From Streptomyces sp. NRRL WC-3605 (lineage in GTDB: Bacteria > Actinomycetota > Actinomycetes > Streptomycetales > Streptomycetaceae): a DNA stretch of 7,256 bases. The position numbers and the translations under genes were made by a program. Location of the stretch: assembly GCF_001509795.1 (NCBI RefSeq), contig NZ_LLZN01000108.1, positions 1 to 7,256 on the forward strand. The letters are read 5' to 3'. The notes under the pieces are model-generated. The model was given only the letters and a program-made list of their open reading frames with translations. It made no database searches and had not been told where the DNA came from. This document shows, in pieces, positions 1 to 6,416 of this stretch (positions are counted from its first letter, which is position 1; each line of letters opens with the position of its first letter).

Positions 1-138
1 GGTCTCCGGGGGTGGGGACGGGCAGTGCTCGGGCGGTCCGGTAGTCGGACCGGCGGGCCCGGGAGTTCCCGGCACCCCAAGTGACCTGCACCACAGGGAA
101 GTTCAGAGGGCGGCCGGGCCGCATGGCATGCTGGGGCG
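1..138. other. Non-coding region upstream of peptide deformylase
   Basis: I see no credible gene in these bases. They hold two palindromes: a 7-bp inverted repeat CGGTCCG (34-40) / CGGACCG (46-52) with a 5-base loop, and a near-continuous 14-base palindrome CCGGGAGTTCCCGG (59-72). Either could be the terminator of a gene lying left of the window or a control site for the deformylase gene. Neither is followed by a T-run, which is normal for Streptomyces hairpins. I could not identify a convincing -10/-35 pair. A GGGAAG at 96-101 is not followed by GTT at the spacing a sigma-R promoter would need. Confidence 0.5.
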
Positions 139-786
139 ATGGCTCTTCCGAACGACCGCGCGCCCCTCGCCGAGCAGATCGAGCGGCTTCTCTCCACCGA
201 GGGCCCGCTGCCCCTCGTGACGGCCGGCCACCCGGTGCTGCGGCGTCCCGCCGCACGGTACGAGGGGCAACTGGACGCGGCGCTGCTGGCCCGGTTCGTC
301 GAGGCGCTGCGCTTGACGATGCACGCGGCTCCGGGTGTCGGGCTCGCCGCGCCGCAGGTGGGGGTCGGACTGCGGATCGCGGTGATCGAGGACCCGGCGC
401 CCGTCCCGGACGAGGTGCGCGTGGCGCGCGGCCGCGTGCCGCAGCCGTTCCGGGTGCTGGTCAACCCGTCGTACGAGGGGACGGGACCGGCGCGGGCCGC
501 CTTCTACGAGGGCTGTCTGAGCGTGCCGGGGTACCAGGCGGTCGTGGCCCGGCACGCCGAGGTGCGCCTGCGGGGCGAGGACGAGCACGGGCGCGCCGTC
601 GACGAGGTGTTCACGGGGTGGCCCGCCCGGATCGTGCAGCACGAGACGGACCACCTCGACGGGATGCTCTACCTGGACCGGGCGGAGCCGCGCTCGCTCG
701 CCTCGAACCAGGCGATGGCCGAGTTCTGGGCCGAGCCCGCGCCGGTCGAGGCGGCGCGGGCCCTCGGGTTCGACCTGCCCGGCTGA
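139..786 (+). CDS. def: Peptide deformylase
   Basis: This cytoplasmic metalloenzyme removes the N-formyl group from the initiator methionine of new proteins. All three family motifs are present in order in the 215-residue product: GVGLAAPQ at residues 66-73, EGCLS at 124-128 and QHETDH at 167-172. From family knowledge, Cys126, His168 and His172 bind the metal and Glu169 is the catalytic acid/base. About 30 N-terminal residues precede the core, so it is somewhat longer than the E. coli enzyme (about 170 residues), as is common in actinobacterial paralogues. The ATG at 139 is the best in-frame start, but its ribosome-binding site is weak (GGGG at 133-136, only 2 bases away). No methionyl-tRNA formyltransferase gene is adjacent, so this is probably one of several def paralogues rather than the def-fmt copy. 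It converges on the next gene with a 5-base gap. Confidence 0.93.
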   Translation: MALPNDRAPLAEQIERLLSTEGPLPLVTAGHPVLRRPAARYEGQLDAALLARFVEALRLTMHAAPGVGLAAPQVGVGLRIAVIEDPAPVPDEVRVARGRVPQPFRVLVNPSYEGTGPARAAFYEGCLSVPGYQAVVARHAEVRLRGEDEHGRAVDEVFTGWPARIVQHETDHLDGMLYLDRAEPRSLASNQAMAEFWAEPAPVEAARALGFDLPG

Positions 787-791
787 GCGGG

Positions 792-2225
792 TCAGCTGTC
801 GCGGTACGTCTCCAGCAGCCGCAGCCAGACCTCGCTGATGGTCGGGTACGACGGGACCGCGTGCCACAGCCTGCTGATCGGCACCTGGCCGGCGACGGCG
901 ACGGTCGCCGAGTGGAGGAGCTCGCTCACGCCGGGTCCGACGAAGGTCACGCCGAGCAGGATCTCGCGTTCCAGGTCGACGACCATGCGGGCCTGCCCGC
1001 GGTAGTCCTCGCCGTACAGGTAGGCGCCCGCGGTCCAGGAGATGTCGTAGTCGACGGCCCGGACGCGGTGGCCGGCCTGCTCGGCCTCGGCGAGGGACAG
1101 GCCCACCGCGGCGGCCTCGGGGTCGGTGAAGACGACCTGCGGGACGGCGCCGTGGTCGGCGGTGGCGGCGTGCGCGCCCCAGGCCGCGCTGTCCGGCTCC
1201 CCGGGCCCGGAGGCGCGTGCGGCGATGGCCGCGCCGGCGATCCGGGCCTGGTACTTGCCCTGGTGGGTGAGGAGCGCGCGGTGGTTGACGTCGCCTACGG
1301 CGTACAGCCATTCGCGTCCGGTGACGCGCAGGCTGTCGTCGGTCTCCAGCCAGGAGCCCGGCTCCAGCCCGATCGTCTCCAGGCCGATGTCGTCGCTGCG
1401 CGGGGCGCGCCCGGTCGCGAAGAGGATCTCGTCCGCCTCGATGCGGTCGCCCTGGTCGGTGACGACGACGACCGTGCCGCCCTCCCGGGTCACCGAGGTG
1501 ACGGAGGTGCCGGTGCGGACGTCCACGCCGGACTCGGTGAGGGACCGGGCGACCATCTCGCCGGCGAAGGGCTCCATGCGGTTCAGCAGGCCCTTGCCGC
1601 GCACGAGCAGGGTGACCCGGGAGCCGAGGGCCTGCCAGGCGGTGGCCATCTCGGTGGCGACCACTCCCCCGCCGACCACGACGAGCCGGCCGGGCGCGGC
1701 CTGGGCGCTGGTGGCCTCGCGGCTGGTCCACGGCTTGATCTTGTCGAGGTCCGGCAGGTCGGGCAGGACGGCCCGGCTGCCGGTGCAGACGGCCACGGCG
1801 TGCCGTGCGGTGAGCACGCGCCGGGTACCGTCTGGGCCGGTCACCTCCACGGTGCGGTCACCCGCCAGGCGGCCGTGCCCGCGGTAGAGCTCGGCGCCGG
1901 TGCCCTCGAGCCAGGTGACCTGCCCGTCGTCGTGCCAGTCCTTGGTGACCTCGTTGCGCCGGGCGAGCACCCGCGCCGTGTCCAGGGGGCCCTGGACGGC
2001 CTCGGAGAGGCCGGGGAGGTGCCGGGCGTCGGACTGGGCGATGACCGGCCGCAGCAGCGCCTTGCTGGGCATGCAGGCCCAGTAGGAGCACTCGCCGCCG
2101 AGCAGTTCGCTCTCCACGACCGCGGTGGTCAGGCCGGCGGCGCGGGTGCGTTCGGCGAGGACCTCCCCCACCGGTCCGCCTCCGAGCACCACGACGTCGT
2201 ACGCGATGGAATCCGTTTCCGTCAT
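792..2225 (-). CDS. FAD/NAD(P)-dependent pyridine nucleotide-disulfide oxidoreductase, class I
   Basis: This 477-residue flavoenzyme belongs to the lipoamide dehydrogenase / glutathione reductase / mercuric reductase superfamily. In order it shows the FAD dinucleotide motif GGGPVG (15-20), the redox-active pair Cys46/Cys51 in GGECSYWACMPSK, a second nucleotide-binding motif GGGVVATE (185-192), the second FAD motif YAVGD (308-312) and a C-terminal dimerisation domain. Arg209 follows the second strand of the NAD(P) fold where lipoamide dehydrogenases usually have an acidic residue, which hints at NADPH use (inference). The C-terminal motif reads SYPTISE, so Tyr460 replaces the catalytic His of lipoamide dehydrogenase while Glu465 is kept. 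Dihydrolipoamide is therefore an unlikely substrate. MerA-type reductases also have Tyr there, but the MerA N-terminal metal-binding domain and C-terminal Cys pair are absent. I chose the ATG at 2225 over a GTG at 2261 because family homology begins just after it. No clear Shine-Dalgarno site precedes it and TAAGACT lies 7 bases upstream, so the mRNA may be leaderless. The physiological substrate is unknown. Confidence 0.85.
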   Translation of the reverse strand: MTETDSIAYDVVVLGGGPVGEVLAERTRAAGLTTAVVESELLGGECSYWACMPSKALLRPVIAQSDARHLPGLSEAVQGPLDTARVLARRNEVTKDWHDDGQVTWLEGTGAELYRGHGRLAGDRTVEVTGPDGTRRVLTARHAVAVCTGSRAVLPDLPDLDKIKPWTSREATSAQAAPGRLVVVGGGVVATEMATAWQALGSRVTLLVRGKGLLNRMEPFAGEMVARSLTESGVDVRTGTSVTSVTREGGTVVVVTDQGDRIEADEILFATGRAPRSDDIGLETIGLEPGSWLETDDSLRVTGREWLYAVGDVNHRALLTHQGKYQARIAGAAIAARASGPGEPDSAAWGAHAATADHGAVPQVVFTDPEAAAVGLSLAEAEQAGHRVRAVDYDISWTAGAYLYGEDYRGQARMVVDLEREILLGVTFVGPGVSELLHSATVAVAGQVPISRLWHAVPSYPTISEVWLRLLETYRDS

Positions 2226-2275
2226 GGGGTCAGTCTTACGGGTGGTGTGCCCGCTGGCCACACGGGTACGTGCGC

Positions 2276-2301
2276 GGAATACGCGGTTGCGCGGCCGTGT
2301 T
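2276..2301 (+). promoter_or_regulatory. Probable sigma-R (SigR) promoter of thioredoxin
   Basis: GGAAT at 2276-2280 is followed, after exactly 18 bases, by GTT at 2299-2301. This matches the published consensus for the Streptomyces disulfide-stress sigma factor sigma-R (GGAAT, 18-19 bases, GTT). Transcription would start near 2306-2309, giving a leader of about 37 bases that contains the thioredoxin ribosome-binding site. Thioredoxin genes are established sigma-R targets in Streptomyces coelicolor, so element, spacing and target gene agree. Confidence 0.72.
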
Positions 2302-2344
2302 GTCGCCGATGCTTCGCCCGGACACCCAGGAAGAGGGATACGCC

Positions 2345-2731
<387 letters not shown>

Positions 2732-2734
2732 GGT

Positions 2735-2792
2735 CCGGTCCGGCGGCCGGACGGGTTCCGCCCCCGGAACCCGTGGGCCCGTGCCGGACCGG
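2735..2792. terminator. Nested dyad, probable bidirectional terminator
   Basis: An inner perfect 10-bp stem, ACGGGTTCCG (2751-2760) and CGGAACCCGT (2765-2774), closes a CCCC loop. An outer 9-bp stem, CCGGTCCGG (2735-2743) and CCGGACCGG (2784-2792), encloses it. The structure fills the 70-base gap between the convergent thioredoxin and aldehyde dehydrogenase stop codons, and it is symmetrical enough to act on transcripts from both sides. It has no U-tract, which is common in high-GC actinobacteria. Confidence 0.7.
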
Positions 2793-2801
2793 CCGTGCCG
2801 G

Positions 2802-4238
2802 TCAGAAGGGATAGCCGGCCACGTCGCCGCGCACCGTCGTCCAGCGCACGTCGGTGAACGCGTCCAGGTTGGCGTCGCCGCCGAAGCGGGCGCCGGTCCC
2901 GGACGCGGCGACGCCGCCGAACGGGGCGACGGCCTCGTCGTTCACGGTCTGGTCGTTGATGTGGACGATGCCGGTCGGGATCCGCTCGGCGAGGTCCAGG
3001 CCCCGGGCGGCGTCCCGGGTGACGATGCCCAGCGACAGCCCGTACGGGCTCGCCGCGGCGAGGGCGGCGGCCTCCTCCGCGTCGGCGAAGGAGCGCACCG
3101 GCGCGACCGGCCCGAAGACCTCCTCGGCGTAGGCCGGGGAGTCGTCGTCGACGCCCGCCAGGACGGTCGGGCGGTAGAACAGCCGCTCATGGGTGCCGCC
3201 CGCGGCCAGTTTGGCGCCGCCGGAGGCGCTGGCCTCCACCAGGGAGTGGACCTTGTCCAGCTGCCCGCCGTCGATGAGCGGGCCGAGGTGGACCTGGTCG
3301 CGGTGCGGGTCGCCGACGGCCAGGGAGTCGGCCTTCGCGGCGAGGCGCTCCACGTACTCCTCGTACAGCGACCGGTGCACCAGGTGCCGGCCGGTCGTCA
3401 TGCAGATCTGCCCCTGGTGGAAGAACGACCCCCAGGCGGCCGTCGAGATCACCGCGTCGAGGTCGGCGTCCTCCAGCACGATCAGGGCGGAGTTGCCGCC
3501 GAGTTCGAGATGCCCGCGCTTGAGGTGGCGTCCGGCGGCCTCGCCGACGGCCCGGCCCGCGACCGTGGACCCGGTGAAGGAGATCACCGGGACGTGCGGG
3601 TCGGCGACCAGCGCCTGCCCGGCCTCGGCGCCGCCCGGCAGGACGTGCAGCAGGTCCTCGGGCAGGCCCGCCTCGGCGAAGACCGCGGCCAGGGCCAGGC
3701 CGCCGCAGACGGCGGTGCGCGGGTCGGGCTTGAGGACCACGGCGTTGCCGAGCGCGAGGGCGGGCGCGACGGAGCGGATGGAAAGGATCAGCGGCGCGTT
3801 GAACGGCGCGATCACCCCGACGACCCCCGCGGGCACCCGGCGCGTGTACGACAGGCGGGGCGCCTCGGTGGGCAGGACCTGCCCGGCGGGGCGGGAGGCG
3901 AGGGCGGCGGCCTCGTAGCACTCCTGGGCGGCGACGTGCAGTTCGAAGTCGGCCTTGCCCGGGATGGAACCGGACTCGCGGACGAGCCAGGTGCGCAGCT
4001 CGTCGGCGTGGGCCGCGAACAGGTCGCCCGCCCTGCGCAGGACCGCTGCGCGGGCGAAGTGCGGCAGCCGCGCCCACGCGGCCCGGGCGCCGTGGGCGGC
4101 TCGCGCGGCGGCGGTGACGTCGTCCGCGGAGGCCAGCGTGACGGTGCCCAGCGCCTCGCCGGTGGCCGGTTCGGTCACCGTGTGTTCGCCTCCCGAGAGG
4201 GGGCGGGGCTGCCAGGACTGGGGGTCGAGCAACGGCAT
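2802..4238 (-). CDS. NAD(P)-dependent aldehyde dehydrogenase, probable aromatic aldehyde (hydroxybenzaldehyde/vanillin type)
   Basis: It oxidises an aldehyde to the carboxylic acid with NAD(P)+. The 478-residue product has the full aldehyde dehydrogenase signature: Asn147 in APFNAPL (oxyanion hole), Lys170 in VVLKPDP (cofactor), FTGST at 221-225, the general base Glu245 in HLELGGN, the nucleophile Cys279 in GQICMTTGR, and EEVFGPV at 372-378. The GQICM and APFNAPL contexts and the length resemble the benzaldehyde/vanillin dehydrogenase branch. The ATG at 4238 has GGAGAG 5 bases upstream; in-frame extension to 4322 would overlap the preceding gene and lacks support. It lies 28 bases downstream of the hydroxybenzoate monooxygenase gene on the same strand with no hairpin between, so they are probably co-transcribed. 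I infer oxidation of 4-hydroxybenzaldehyde or a similar aldehyde to the acid used by the neighbour, but substrate cannot be fixed from sequence. Confidence 0.88.
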   Translation of the reverse strand: MPLLDPQSWQPRPLSGGEHTVTEPATGEALGTVTLASADDVTAAARAAHGARAAWARLPHFARAAVLRRAGDLFAAHADELRTWLVRESGSIPGKADFELHVAAQECYEAAALASRPAGQVLPTEAPRLSYTRRVPAGVVGVIAPFNAPLILSIRSVAPALALGNAVVLKPDPRTAVCGGLALAAVFAEAGLPEDLLHVLPGGAEAGQALVADPHVPVISFTGSTVAGRAVGEAAGRHLKRGHLELGGNSALIVLEDADLDAVISTAAWGSFFHQGQICMTTGRHLVHRSLYEEYVERLAAKADSLAVGDPHRDQVHLGPLIDGGQLDKVHSLVEASASGGAKLAAGGTHERLFYRPTVLAGVDDDSPAYAEEVFGPVAPVRSFADAEEAAALAAASPYGLSLGIVTRDAARGLDLAERIPTGIVHINDQTVNDEAVAPFGGVAASGTGARFGGDANLDAFTDVRWTTVRGDVAGYPF

Positions 4239-4266
4239 GACGGCTCTCCGTTCGGTCACCGGGGGT

Positions 4267-5439
4267 TCACAGCGGAAGTGGAAGTCCCGAGTAGTTCGCG
4301 GCCAGTTCGGCGGCCGCTTCACGGGATGCGGCGATCCGGCGCAGCCGGGCGAGCTGCACCTGGTGGTCGAAGGCGTCGCCGTCGGGCCGGGTGTGCAGCA
4401 TCCTGGTCATGTCGTCCGAGAACCGGGTGGCCTGCCACACGCGCTGGAGACACAACTCGCTGTAGTGGTCGAGGACATGGGACTCGCCGGAGCGGTGCCA
4501 CTCGACGAGTCCGCGGGCCAGGATCCGGACGTCCGAGACGGCGAGGTTGAGTCCCTTGGCGCCGGTGGGCGGGACGATGTGGGCGGCGTCCCCGGCCAGC
4601 AGGAGCCGGCCGTGCCGCATCGGCTCGTGCACGAAGGCGCGCATCGGCGTGACCGACTTCGCGGTGATGGGGCCGCGGCACAGCGCCCAGTCGTCGCCGA
4701 CGGCGAAGCGGGCGGCGAGTTCGTCCCAGACGCGGTCGTCGGGCCAGTCGCGGGCGTCGGTGCCCTCGGGCACCTGGAGGTAGAGGCGCGACACCGACGG
4801 GGAGCGCATGCTGTGCAGGGCGAAGCCGCGTTCGCTGCGTGCGTAGATCAACTCCTCGCAGGACGGGGCCACTTCGGCCAGCACGCCCAGCCAGGCGTAC
4901 GGGTAGGCGCGCGTGTACGACCGGCCGGCGGGCAGCACACCGCGGGAGATGCCGTGGAAGCCGTCGCAGCCGGCCACCCAGTCGCAGGTGAGGGTGCGCT
5001 CGCGGCCCTCGTGCCGGAACCGTACGACCGGCGCCCCGCTCTCGGGCTTCTCCACGGCCAGCGCCTCCGCTTCGAACAACAGCGGGGGTCCTTCGGCGAG
5101 TTGGAGCGCCACGAGGTCCTTGACGACCTCGGTCTGCGCGTAGATCGTCACCGTGCGGCCGCCGGTGAGGGACGGGAAGTCGACGCGGTGGCGTTCGCCG
5201 TCGAAGCGCAGTTCGATGCCGTGGTGCACCAGGCCCTCGGTGTCCAGCCGCGCGGCGGCACCGGCTTCGCGGAGCGCGTCGACGGTGCCCTGCTCCAGCA
5301 TCCCGGCGCGCTGCCGCTGCTCGACGTACTCCCGCGACCGGCTCTCCAGCACCACGCAGTCGATCCCGGCGCGGTGCAGCAGCCGGGCGAGGAGCAGCCC
5401 GGCGGGGCCGCCGCCGATGATGCCGACCGTGGTGCGCAT
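4267..5439 (-). CDS. pobA: 4-hydroxybenzoate 3-monooxygenase (PHBH)
   Basis: This FAD enzyme hydroxylates 4-hydroxybenzoate to protocatechuate using O2 and NAD(P)H, feeding the beta-ketoadipate pathway. The 390-residue product matches the family length (about 391-394) and aligns without gaps over the N-terminal region with the Pseudomonas enzyme as I remember it. Visible motifs are the FAD-binding GGGPAG (9-14), R-x-RAGMLEQG (Arg42, Arg44), the DG motif GCDGFHGISR (157-166) and the GD motif AGDAAHIVPPTGAKGLN (282-298). Substrate-site residues are all present: Tyr199 in ELIYA, Ser210 and Arg212 in HSMRS, Pro291, and Tyr383 in NYSGLP, corresponding to Tyr201, Ser212, Arg214, Pro293 and Tyr385 of the Pseudomonas enzyme. 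Residue 33 is Ser, where the Pseudomonas enzyme has the NADPH-contacting Arg33; Tyr38 is kept. The ATG at 5439 has a strong AGGGAGG site 5 bases upstream. It is the first gene of a probable operon with the aldehyde dehydrogenase. Ring-cleavage (pca) genes are not in the window. Confidence 0.94.
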   Translation of the reverse strand: MRTTVGIIGGGPAGLLLARLLHRAGIDCVVLESRSREYVEQRQRAGMLEQGTVDALREAGAAARLDTEGLVHHGIELRFDGERHRVDFPSLTGGRTVTIYAQTEVVKDLVALQLAEGPPLLFEAEALAVEKPESGAPVVRFRHEGRERTLTCDWVAGCDGFHGISRGVLPAGRSYTRAYPYAWLGVLAEVAPSCEELIYARSERGFALHSMRSPSVSRLYLQVPEGTDARDWPDDRVWDELAARFAVGDDWALCRGPITAKSVTPMRAFVHEPMRHGRLLLAGDAAHIVPPTGAKGLNLAVSDVRILARGLVEWHRSGESHVLDHYSELCLQRVWQATRFSDDMTRMLHTRPDGDAFDHQVQLARLRRIAASREAAAELAANYSGLPLPL

Positions 5440-5642
5440 GCACGCCTCCCTGGCGTCGACGCCGTGTGCCCGCGCGCGGTCCGGCCGGAGCCGCGGTACG
5501 CCACGGTCACCGCGGGTCGGCCGGCTCCGCGTGTTCACGGCCGGACGGCCGTTCGATGTGGACCGTGCTCAGCCTAGGCGGCGGCAGCCGTCCGGGCATC
5601 AGGTCGTCGGCACCGATCTTGGCCGGTTCCGCGCGGGGTGCG
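5440..5642. other. pobA upstream region with candidate promoter and dyads
   Basis: This 203-base gap separates the stop of the TetR gene from pobA, both on the minus strand. It holds no credible gene. On the minus strand TAGGCT (5576 down to 5571) is a possible -10 element, but I find no good -35 partner. Just downstream of it lies a dyad ACGGCC (5537-5542) / GGCCGT (5547-5552), a possible operator. Nearer the gene, CCGCGGT (5491-5497) and ACCGCGG (5509-5515), extended by CGGAG (5486-5490) / CTCCG (5525-5529), could fold in a long pobA leader. In DNA this rich in GC such dyads are expected by chance, so these are weak calls. Confidence 0.35.
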
Positions 5643-6299
5643 TCAGACGTCGGTGCCGGTCACCCGGGCCACGAGGTCGACCCAGCCCTTCTCCAGCCGC
5701 TCCAGGGGCATGCCGCGCTGCCGGGTGAGGTGGCTGATCAGGGCGGGATCGAGGGAGGCCAGGAGCGTGTGCGCCAGCAGTTCGCAGTCGGCGCCGGGGC
5801 GGATCTGCCGCAGCAGCATCGTGACGTGGGTCTGCAGGGCCTGCTGGAAGGGGTGGGCGAAGCGCCGGGAGGCCTCGGGCTGCGCGGCCAGCTGCAGGTC
5901 CAGCTGCTCCACGTACCGGTAGAGCACGGCGAGCCCGAAGGCGCGCAGCCGGTCGACCGGCGGCGCTCCCGGGCCGAGCGGGGGCGGGCCGCCCATGAAG
6001 TCGGCCTGGAGGGTGCGCGCGGAGTGGTCGAGCAGGGCCAGGAGGAGGCCGGTGCGGTCGCCGAAGCGGCGGAAGACCGTGCCCTTGCCCACACCGGCCG
6101 CCGCGGCGACGGCCTCCATGGTGACGCCGGCCGCGCCGTGTTCGGCGATCAGCCGGGAGGCGGCCTCGAGCAGCCGGGCGCGGTTGCGGGCCGCGTCGGC
6201 TCGCAGGCAGGGCTCGTCGGAGGCGGTGCCCACGTCGAGCACCGGGGGTGTGCCGAGAGACTCCTCCGGCTGCGGGAAGGACGGCAGAGCGGCGGACAT
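5643..6299 (-). CDS. TetR/AcrR-family transcriptional regulator
   Basis: This is a probable ligand-responsive repressor. The 218-residue product has an unstructured-looking N-terminus of about 33 residues, then the TetR DNA-binding domain from ARNRARLLEAASRLI (37-51) through the helix-turn-helix VTMEAVAAAAGVGKGTVFRRFG (59-80, quoted here as ends VTMEA and FRRFG), followed by a helical ligand/dimer domain that I cannot tie to a ligand. The gene is divergent from a flavin reductase gene across 117 bases that contain two operator-like palindromes, the classic layout for a TetR repressor controlling itself and its neighbour. The start is uncertain: ATG at 6299 and ATG at 6317 are in frame and neither has a clear ribosome-binding site. 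I prefer 6299 because it leaves a longer leader after the putative minus-strand -10 at 6355-6350. Confidence 0.88.
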   Translation of the reverse strand: MSAALPSFPQPEESLGTPPVLDVGTASDEPCLRADAARNRARLLEAASRLIAEHGAAGVTMEAVAAAAGVGKGTVFRRFGDRTGLLLALLDHSARTLQADFMGGPPPLGPGAPPVDRLRAFGLAVLYRYVEQLDLQLAAQPEASRRFAHPFQQALQTHVTMLLRQIRPGADCELLAHTLLASLDPALISHLTRQRGMPLERLEKGWVDLVARVTGTDV

Positions 6300-6322
6300 G
6301 AAGCCAGCGTAAAGCATCGGGA

Positions 6323-6351
6323 ATGAAACTGGACCGCAGTCCGCTTAGGAT
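6323..6351 (+). promoter_or_regulatory. Candidate promoter for the flavin reductase gene
   Basis: ATGAAA (6323-6328, 4 of 6 matches to TTGACA) and TAGGAT (6346-6351) are separated by 17 bases, as in housekeeping-type promoters. Transcription would start near 6358. An operator-like palindrome occupies the spacer, so a bound repressor would block polymerase. Confidence 0.5.
6331..6343. promoter_or_regulatory. Operator-like palindrome 1 (probable TetR site)
   Basis: GGAC (6331-6334) and GTCC (6339-6342) form a dyad centred at 6336.5. Read on the minus strand the core is CGGACTGCGGTCC, which closely matches the second palindrome. It lies between the -35 and -10 elements of the candidate rightward promoter. 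Confidence 0.6.
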
Positions 6352-6378
6352 GCTAGAAGTTAAACGGACCCCGGTCCG
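6350..6378 (-). promoter_or_regulatory. Candidate promoter for the TetR gene
   Basis: On the minus strand TAGCAT (6355 down to 6350) resembles a -10 element. CGGACC (6378 down to 6373), with the GAC core of a -35, lies 17 bases upstream of it. The -35 coincides with the second operator-like palindrome. Transcription would start near 6343, inside the first palindrome. The -35 match is weak (3 of 6). Confidence 0.35.
6365..6378. promoter_or_regulatory. Operator-like palindrome 2 (probable TetR site)
   Basis: CGGACC (6365-6370), a CC spacer and GGTCCG (6373-6378) form a perfect 14-base dyad centred at 6371.5, 35 bases from the first one. It covers the candidate -35 of the TetR gene and lies just downstream of the predicted rightward start site. 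Symmetry, repetition and placement make it the best candidate binding site for the adjacent TetR protein. Confidence 0.65.
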
Positions 6379-6416
6379 GATCGTTTCGGCAGTGTTTCAG
6401 CATCCTTGGAGTTCGT

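Noticed and set aside
792..2225. Mercuric reductase (merA) or dihydrolipoamide dehydrogenase (lpd).
   Set aside because: MerA is excluded because the N-terminal metal-binding domain and C-terminal Cys pair are missing and no mer genes are nearby. Lpd is doubtful because the catalytic His is Tyr.
2270..2344. A 25-residue N-terminal extension of thioredoxin from an in-frame upstream start.
   Set aside because: It starts upstream of the sigma-R promoter, has no homology to thioredoxins and no ribosome-binding site, whereas the ATG at 2345 has a strong one.
5478..5565. Control of pobA by the neighbouring TetR through GGTCCG (5478-5483) and GGACCG (5560-5565) half-sites.
   Set aside because: These are isolated half-sites, not a palindrome, and such GC-rich hexamers occur widely in this window.
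6319..6360. A second sigma-R promoter starting at GGGAAT (6319-6324).
   Set aside because: No GTT occurs 18-19 bases after GGAAT; the sequence there reads GCT.
6347..6406. An 8-bp inverted repeat AGGATGCT (6347-6354) / AGCATCCT (6399-6406) as an mRNA structure or third operator.
   Set aside because: The left arm overlaps the predicted -10 and would not be in the rightward transcript. The 44-base separation and short arms fit chance.
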